This document shows, piece by piece, positions 37,116-41,180 of a stretch of 41,180 bases of DNA; the stretch's first letter is position 1; every line of letters starts with the position of its first letter. The translations under genes were made by a program, and so were the position numbers. Below the pieces are notes generated by a model. That model searched no databases and was not told the DNA's origin. It saw only the letters and a program-made list of their open reading frames with translations. The DNA is from a virus, in the IMG/VR virus record IMGVR_UViG_3300010354_000197, positions 1-41,180 of that record. One strand, given 5' to 3'.

Positions 37116-38132
37116 ATGAACAATCCCATTTTTCCAACTCAACCAGCAACAGTTAGTCTTCATCCGGTTCCAACCCAGGCAGAATTTATTTCTTATCTTG
37201 TTGGGCCAGATACTCTAACCATTAGGGCCTGGATGCCAGACAATTATTCTTCCTTTAAAGAAAATATGTCCCAACAAAGGGCCTATGATACTTTTTATAC
37301 TGATAATTGCGGTGATTGCCCAAGAAATAATCGGTGGTATTATGAAGAAAATCACCCAGAGCTTTTTGATGCTGAAATGTACTGGAGACATAATGAATTT
37401 GACACATTTGTTCATGATAATCCCGGCGAATGTTTTGTTTATTTGAATGGTTATTATGGTCAGAATTGTCCTCTAGGGATTGAGTTTAAAGAGCCAGAAT
37501 CAAACATGTATTCCATTTCAAACATGGTTTTTGACATTCAACTGTCACATAGGGGTCAATTCAAAAAATATACTGATAATGCTCACCTACAGGCCGGTTA
37601 CGTAAATGATTCTGGTGAGGTTTATGAGACCCTTCCAAATTCTGCCGCAAATGTTTATTCTGGAGAAAATGATAGAGACGGATATACTTATGGTAAGATT
37701 TGCTGGAACTCTATTGAGAATCCAACAACGCTACGTGAAATCGTAACGTCCTACTTTGGGTCTAGGTTTAATAATGATCTATTGAGGCTCAGCAGTTTCA
37801 AAAACAACATTACGTCAATAAGAAAGAAAAAAGAAGAAAACAAATATACAAAATCTAACCATAAATTCCTGTGCTCTGGTTATGATTGTCTGCTTATGAT
37901 TGATGGGAGCAAAGACGTTCAGGCCTTCTTTACAATGTTGATGGCCGGATTTAAATCTTTGCCAGAACTTCCTCACATTATGATTGTCCCGGCAAAAACC
38001 TCAACAATCAAACAAGGTGAAATGATTTATTTGGGATATACCACACAGGAAGATGCTGTTGGTAGGTCTTGGTACGTCTCAACCGAAGGTGCCATTATTG
38101 GCCAGCTTGACGACTCCTTTGTGACGGTCTGA
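37116..38132 (+). CDS. PRTRC protein B-like (probable)
   Basis: 338 residues, 2 nt after the JAMM gene. The segment YGKICWNSIENPTTLREIVTSYFGSRFNNDLL and its position before a ThiF-type E1 suggest the PRTRC system protein B, whose exact role is unknown but may be E2-like. The N-terminal half is aromatic and acidic. The assignment rests mainly on neighbourhood and one motif. Confidence 0.5.
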   Translation: MNNPIFPTQPATVSLHPVPTQAEFISYLVGPDTLTIRAWMPDNYSSFKENMSQQRAYDTFYTDNCGDCPRNNRWYYEENHPELFDAEMYWRHNEFDTFVHDNPGECFVYLNGYYGQNCPLGIEFKEPESNMYSISNMVFDIQLSHRGQFKKYTDNAHLQAGYVNDSGEVYETLPNSAANVYSGENDRDGYTYGKICWNSIENPTTLREIVTSYFGSRFNNDLLRLSSFKNNITSIRKKKEENKYTKSNHKFLCSGYDCLLMIDGSKDVQAFFTMLMAGFKSLPELPHIMIVPAKTSTIKQGEMIYLGYTTQEDAVGRSWYVSTEGAIIGQLDDSFVTV

Positions 38133-38201
38133 TTACTGTCCATTATCTCACCCTATTAACCTAATTTTCTCTTACCATAACAAAGTAGTTTACTCAGACA
38201 C

Positions 38202-38915
38202 ATGAATTTCAATCCAGATACAGTTTTTATTATTGGTGTTGGTGGAACTGGTGGTTATCTTGCCGCCCCCATTGCTAGGCTGGTTGCTTATCATCAGGCA
38301 ACCCAGGATGCCAAGGTTGTTTTTATTGATGGTGATGAATTTGAAGAACACAATGCAACCCGTCAAATTGTCGGGCCATCACAAATTGGCCTGAACAAGG
38401 CAAAGGCAATGGTTGATTTTTGTTCTTTCCAGGGTCTTAACAACGTTGAATGTAAGGAAGACTTTATTTCAATGACTTCTTTTATTCCAATGTTGAATCA
38501 ATCAAAGACTCCACTGATTATCTGTTCGGTTGATAATGATGCAACCCGGCACGATGTAATTGCGGCAATCCAAATGTCCTGCAAAGAAAAAGATTTCTTC
38601 TTTATCACCCCAGGTAATTCTGATGGGACCGAAGATGTAAAGGGACAGACACTTTGGTTTGGTCGGTGTAATGGTGAAAACGTTGGAATGAATCCGACTC
38701 TGGTTTATCCCAACATTAAAGAACCAATTGATAGTGTTCCCCATAAAGGATCCTGTGCTCTTAATGCACCCTCTCGCCCGCAATTGATCTCAGCGAACTT
38801 TATGGCAGCCGCGATTACTCTTACTGTGATTCAAAACTTCCTTGATGGTATGTTGGATCATAAAAAGAGTGGCATGTTCTTCAATGGCCGCACTCTGATT
38901 ACCTCCATCTCCTGA
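38202..38915 (+). CDS. ThiF/E1-like adenylyltransferase (PRTRC type)
   Basis: 237 residues. A Rossmann ATP site GVGGTGG (12-18), then FIDGDEFEEHNATRQ with the acidic and Arg residues that activate ATP, then a KGSC near residue 189 that could be the transfer Cys or structural. No CxxC zinc loops. Such E1 proteins adenylate the C-terminus of a ubiquitin-like protein, here most likely the product of 35539. The length and order match PRTRC ThiF proteins. Confidence 0.85.
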   Translation: MNFNPDTVFIIGVGGTGGYLAAPIARLVAYHQATQDAKVVFIDGDEFEEHNATRQIVGPSQIGLNKAKAMVDFCSFQGLNNVECKEDFISMTSFIPMLNQSKTPLIICSVDNDATRHDVIAAIQMSCKEKDFFFITPGNSDGTEDVKGQTLWFGRCNGENVGMNPTLVYPNIKEPIDSVPHKGSCALNAPSRPQLISANFMAAAITLTVIQNFLDGMLDHKKSGMFFNGRTLITSIS

Positions 38916-38922
38916 ATTTATT

Positions 38923-39258
38923 ATGACTACCACTACTGAAACTACCATGGTTAACGTAAACGATCAACTGGTCGAGTTTGCTAATCTTTTGAATGCGCTT
39001 CGCTATCTCTATGAAGAAATTCAGACTGCAAAACCCAACACTACCTCATTGAACAATGCGGTCGAGGAATACTTTAAGTCTGACGCATTCTCAAAGCGAA
39101 TGGCTACTTATCTGAAACGTTATCAAATTCCGGCAATGACTGAAATGGTTTCAAACGACATCAAAAATAGTCTGGATTCCCAACTTGAGAATTACATTTT
39201 GGCCAAACTAGATGATCGTATTGAGCACGTTTTGCGGACAAGGCTGGGCCGGTCCTGA
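38923..39258 (+). CDS. Unknown helical protein
   Basis: 111 residues, a Thr-rich start then helices (LNALRYLYEEIQTAK). Seven bases from the E1 gene, so it may be part of the same operon. No family recognised. Confidence 0.6.
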   Translation: MTTTTETTMVNVNDQLVEFANLLNALRYLYEEIQTAKPNTTSLNNAVEEYFKSDAFSKRMATYLKRYQIPAMTEMVSNDIKNSLDSQLENYILAKLDDRIEHVLRTRLGRS

Positions 39259-39303
39259 GACTGTCCACTGACCCTCGCCAACCGTCCCTGACCTTGCCAT
39301 AAT
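39259..39303 (+). promoter_or_regulatory. Possible module promoter
   Basis: ACTGTCCAC near 39260 resembles the second half of the module element and CATAAT lies at 39298-39303, 38 bp on. Weaker than the others. Confidence 0.35.
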
Positions 39304-39310
39304 GATCACA

Positions 39311-39332
39311 TCGGGGGCAAGAGAGCCCCCGA
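39311..39332 (+). promoter_or_regulatory. 5'-leader stem-loop
   Basis: TCGGGGGC (39311-39318) and GCCCCCGA (39325-39332) form a perfect 8-bp GC-rich stem starting 7 nt after the likely -10 box, with no T run. Probably a 5'-terminal hairpin of the mRNA. Confidence 0.5.
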
Positions 39333-39358
39333 AACTCACTCTAAATCATTTTCTTGTT

Positions 39359-39643
39359 ATGGATCGCGCCACAAACATCCGAGAATTTCTTCAGTCATCC
39401 GGGTCTACGATTGTTAATGTCCGGTTTAGGAAGAAAAACGGAGAAATGCGTAGCCTGTGTTTCAATCCCAAAGATCGCCAGGAAATTGTGGGTAGATCTC
39501 CTTCTACCACCAACCCTGACATTATTCGTGTGAGGGATTTTAAGATTGCAAAAGATCAAGGCGAAAAAGCCTGGCGATCTTTTGATGTCAATCGCGTTGT
39601 TAGCCTCACTGCAAACGGCCAAATTTTTGAGTTTGACTCATAA
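39359..39643 (+). CDS. Unknown small beta-rich protein
   Basis: 94 residues from ATG 39359; the open frame further 5' lies in the leader hairpin. Strand-rich with STIVNVRFRKKNGEMRSLCFNPKDRQEI and GEKAWRSFDVNRVVSL, an arrangement I have seen in hypothetical phage proteins with a small beta-barrel look. Function unknown. Confidence 0.6.
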   Translation: MDRATNIREFLQSSGSTIVNVRFRKKNGEMRSLCFNPKDRQEIVGRSPSTTNPDIIRVRDFKIAKDQGEKAWRSFDVNRVVSLTANGQIFEFDS

Positions 39644-39774
39644 ACCAGCAAATCAAGAAACGATGGATTGAGGCTCTCCGCTACGAAGAAGTAATGGTAG
39701 CCATTTCTGATCTAAACGATAATGAACAGTTGACTTTTAACCAAATCGCGGCCATTATCGAGGAACAACTATGA
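39640..39774 (+). CDS. Small helical protein with a probable ATA start
   Basis: 44 codons from ATA 39640, which overlaps the previous TAA as ATAA where this genome normally has ATGA. The start NQQIKKRWIEALRYEE matches a common opening of small phage proteins. If ATA is not used, an ATG at 39694 gives only 26 residues. Overlaps the next ATG. Confidence 0.45.
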   Translation: MNQQIKKRWIEALRYEEVMVAISDLNDNEQLTFNQIAAIIEEQL

Positions 39775-40133
39775 GTAACTCAGCATCTCAGGATTTGATC
39801 AGGCGATTAGCTGATGAAATTGATCTTTGGCTAGAATGTTATGGTCCACCATCTAAATTACCTCTTGAGCAAGATGATACTTATAATCTCGTACAAGAAG
39901 CTCGCTCTTTTCATACTCAAGTTAAAGAGCAGGGTAAAAAAGTTTTTGTTTTTAAGACGATAGCAAATAGCCGGGATGGTAGAAGGTATCTTCTTGCTAT
40001 TCCCGAAGACCAAATTACCGAAATTAAATCAATTGTTGGTGGACAGAATGTGTACCTTGTCGTAAATGGTCAAGAGGTTTCTGGGTCATTTGAAAAACTG
40101 GTTGAATCTTTAGGTCATCACATCGACATTTAA
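39771..40133 (+). CDS. Unknown protein
   Basis: 120 residues, a helical N-terminal half, then strands. ATGA overlap with the previous frame. Closed by a terminator. No family recognised. Confidence 0.6.
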   Translation: MSNSASQDLIRRLADEIDLWLECYGPPSKLPLEQDDTYNLVQEARSFHTQVKEQGKKVFVFKTIANSRDGRRYLLAIPEDQITEIKSIVGGQNVYLVVNGQEVSGSFEKLVESLGHHIDI

Positions 40134-40140
40134 TAAGATC

Positions 40141-40163
40141 GCCCTCTTTTGAGAGGCTTTTTT
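40141..40163 (+). terminator. Intrinsic terminator
   Basis: CCTCT and AGAGG pair, with extra G-C pairs at the base, then six T. Confidence 0.8.
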
Positions 40164-40192
40164 AATAAATAGCTATTATTTACATCCAAGAA

Positions 40193-40609
40193 ATGAGCCA
40201 AAGATCCCAAGAAATAATTAGAAGAATTCAAAACGCCGCAGAAAAAGCTGGAAATCGTAAACTAGACCTAAACCGCAGAGAAGTCAAGGATTTACATAAA
40301 AAGAACAAGGAAAAAACCTATAAAGAGTTTATGAATGAGGCCATGGGGAGACACCAGGCCACATTAAGAACTGAATTAGGTGGAATTAAGGGAAATGTGG
40401 CAGATCCAGAAACACAAGAAAAAATGGACGCCGCAAAGAAAAAAGACAAGGAAGAGGCCAAACAAAAAGCCAAACAACTAAAAACTGATCTGCATATACA
40501 ACGAACTCAAGGTCTAGGAATTTTAGGAAATTATAAGGGATATGGCTGGGGATATCTAAAAACAGATCCAAAGACAGGAAAGAAAACTTTTACACCAAAG
40601 GACAATTGA
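40193..40609 (+). CDS. Highly charged helical protein
   Basis: 138 residues, mostly Lys/Glu/Gln helices (DAAKKKDKEEAKQKAKQLK), ending GYGWGYLKTDPKTGKKTF. The next gene has a similar terminal stretch, so a shared module is likely. Candidates include DNA-packing or scaffold-like proteins; none is shown. Confidence 0.6.
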   Translation: MSQRSQEIIRRIQNAAEKAGNRKLDLNRREVKDLHKKNKEKTYKEFMNEAMGRHQATLRTELGGIKGNVADPETQEKMDAAKKKDKEEAKQKAKQLKTDLHIQRTQGLGILGNYKGYGWGYLKTDPKTGKKTFTPKDN

Positions 40610-40611
40610 CC

Positions 40612-40657
40612 AACTGGCACAACCGACAAACCAAATTAATAAATCCCCCTTTAAAAT
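40612..40657 (+). promoter_or_regulatory. Module promoter (half element)
   Basis: AACTGGCACA at 40612 and TAAAAT at 40652-40657, 40 bp apart, the usual spacing of the second half-element to the -10. Confidence 0.45.
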
Positions 40658-40680
40658 AAGATCGAACCAAAAACTTTGCC

Positions 40681-40842
40681 ATGACATCACAAGAAGTTAG
40701 ATCTATTGTTAAACAAATTGAGTATGAGCGCCGCCGGCTAGAACTTAAGACAACTCTTATTGAAAAAGGTGTAGAGTTTTATGACAAATTTGGCTGGGGT
40801 TATATTAAGAATGGTGTAAAAAATTATGTCGGAGACCAATGA
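40681..40842 (+). CDS. Small basic helical protein
   Basis: 53 residues. A helical basic N-terminus (RSIVKQIEYERRRLELKT), then KFGWGYIKNGVKNY, similar to the end of the previous protein. Its stop overlaps the next ATG. Confidence 0.55.
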   Translation: MTSQEVRSIVKQIEYERRRLELKTTLIEKGVEFYDKFGWGYIKNGVKNYVGDQ

Positions 40843-41180
40843 ATTATCAACAAAAACTAGCGACCGCCCAAAACCCAAACACCCCAACAAAACCCCTAGA
40901 ACTCCTGGCGAGCGATGAAGATTCTTATGTTCGCCGCTGCGTTGCACAAAACCCAAACACCCCAACAAATACCCTAGAACTCCTGGCGAGCGATGAATAT
41001 TATAGTGTTCGCCGCGGCGTCGCACAAAACCCAAACATCCCAACAAAAACCCTAAAACAATTGGCGACTGATAAAAATTCTTATGTTCGCTACTTCGTTG
41101 CAAAAAACCCAAACACCCCAACAAATACCCTAGAACTCCTGGCGAGCGATAAGGATGTTGATGTTCGCTCCTGGGTTGCA
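40839..41180 (+). CDS. LRV-repeat protein (partial, runs off the window)
   Basis: At least 114 residues, continuing past the end. It starts MNYQQKLATAQNPNTPTK, almost the same as the gene at 24412, and then has four or more 26-residue LRV units. Repeats are near-identical in DNA. So two copies of this gene family lie 16 kb apart in the same genome. Confidence 0.75.
   Translation, partial: MNYQQKLATAQNPNTPTKPLELLASDEDSYVRRCVAQNPNTPTNTLELLASDEYYSVRRGVAQNPNIPTKTLKQLATDKNSYVRYFVAKNPNTPTNTLELLASDKDVDVRSWVA
40870..41180 (+). repeat. 78-bp tandem repeats (incomplete)
   Basis: At least four units with the CCAAACACCCCAACAAA core, homologous to the array at 24436, cut by the window end. Confidence 0.8.

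Overview
The window looks like part of the genome of a large double-stranded DNA tailed phage. All genes lie on the + strand, packed with 1-14 nt overlaps, and most encode small proteins with no recognisable family. Among them are a terminase-like ATPase, an ATP-dependent DNA ligase, several homing-endonuclease genes, a group I intron, a tRNA-Leu and NAD-salvage genes. Base composition is AT-rich. The NadM-Nudix gene resembles enzymes known from cyanobacteria and several phages, so a cyanobacterial host is possible, but the sequence does not prove it. A large plasmid is less likely but not excluded, because PRTRC-type genes also occur on plasmids.

Layout. 1-8432: a long train of tiny genes, mostly joined by ATGA stop/start overlaps and beginning ATG-ACT; several are Cys-rich zinc-ribbon-like and several belong to one paralogous family. 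8433-10253: DNA ligase and a glycoside-hydrolase-like protein. 10335-13605: further paralogues, a terminase ATPase-domain gene that stops where the nuclease domain should begin, and a secreted protein. 13685-18732: a DEDD exonuclease, a frameshifted gene, then an NAD/ADP-ribose island (NMN adenylyltransferase-Nudix, NADAR, macro domain, nicotinamide phosphoribosyltransferase). 18816-25808: DUF5662 and many small unknown genes. 25815-26199: a non-coding stretch of consecutive perfect hairpins followed by tRNA-Leu(UAA). 26219-33339: small genes, a CCA-adding-enzyme-like protein, a Toprim protein and a decayed HNH gene. 33397-35380: free-standing HNH and GIY-YIG/NUMOD-type endonucleases. 35539-38915: a ubiquitin-like cassette (beta-grasp protein, JAMM protease, PRTRC-B-like protein, E1/ThiF) whose JAMM gene is interrupted inside its catalytic motif by a 285-nt group I intron. 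38923-41180: small unknown genes and the start of a second LRV-repeat gene.

How it works together. Transcription units are separated by a recurring module: an upstream element GACACTT-N4-AACYGKCAC, then usually a stem-loop (often an intrinsic terminator), then a -10 box close to TATAAT that begins about 50 bp after the element starts. The NAD island can rebuild NAD+ from nicotinamide and strip ADP-ribose marks, which fits resistance to NAD-depleting and ADP-ribosylating defences. The two NAD-synthesis genes share an unusual two-hairpin leader that places the Shine-Dalgarno in a covarying hairpin loop. The ubiquitin-like cassette may modify or de-modify proteins during infection.
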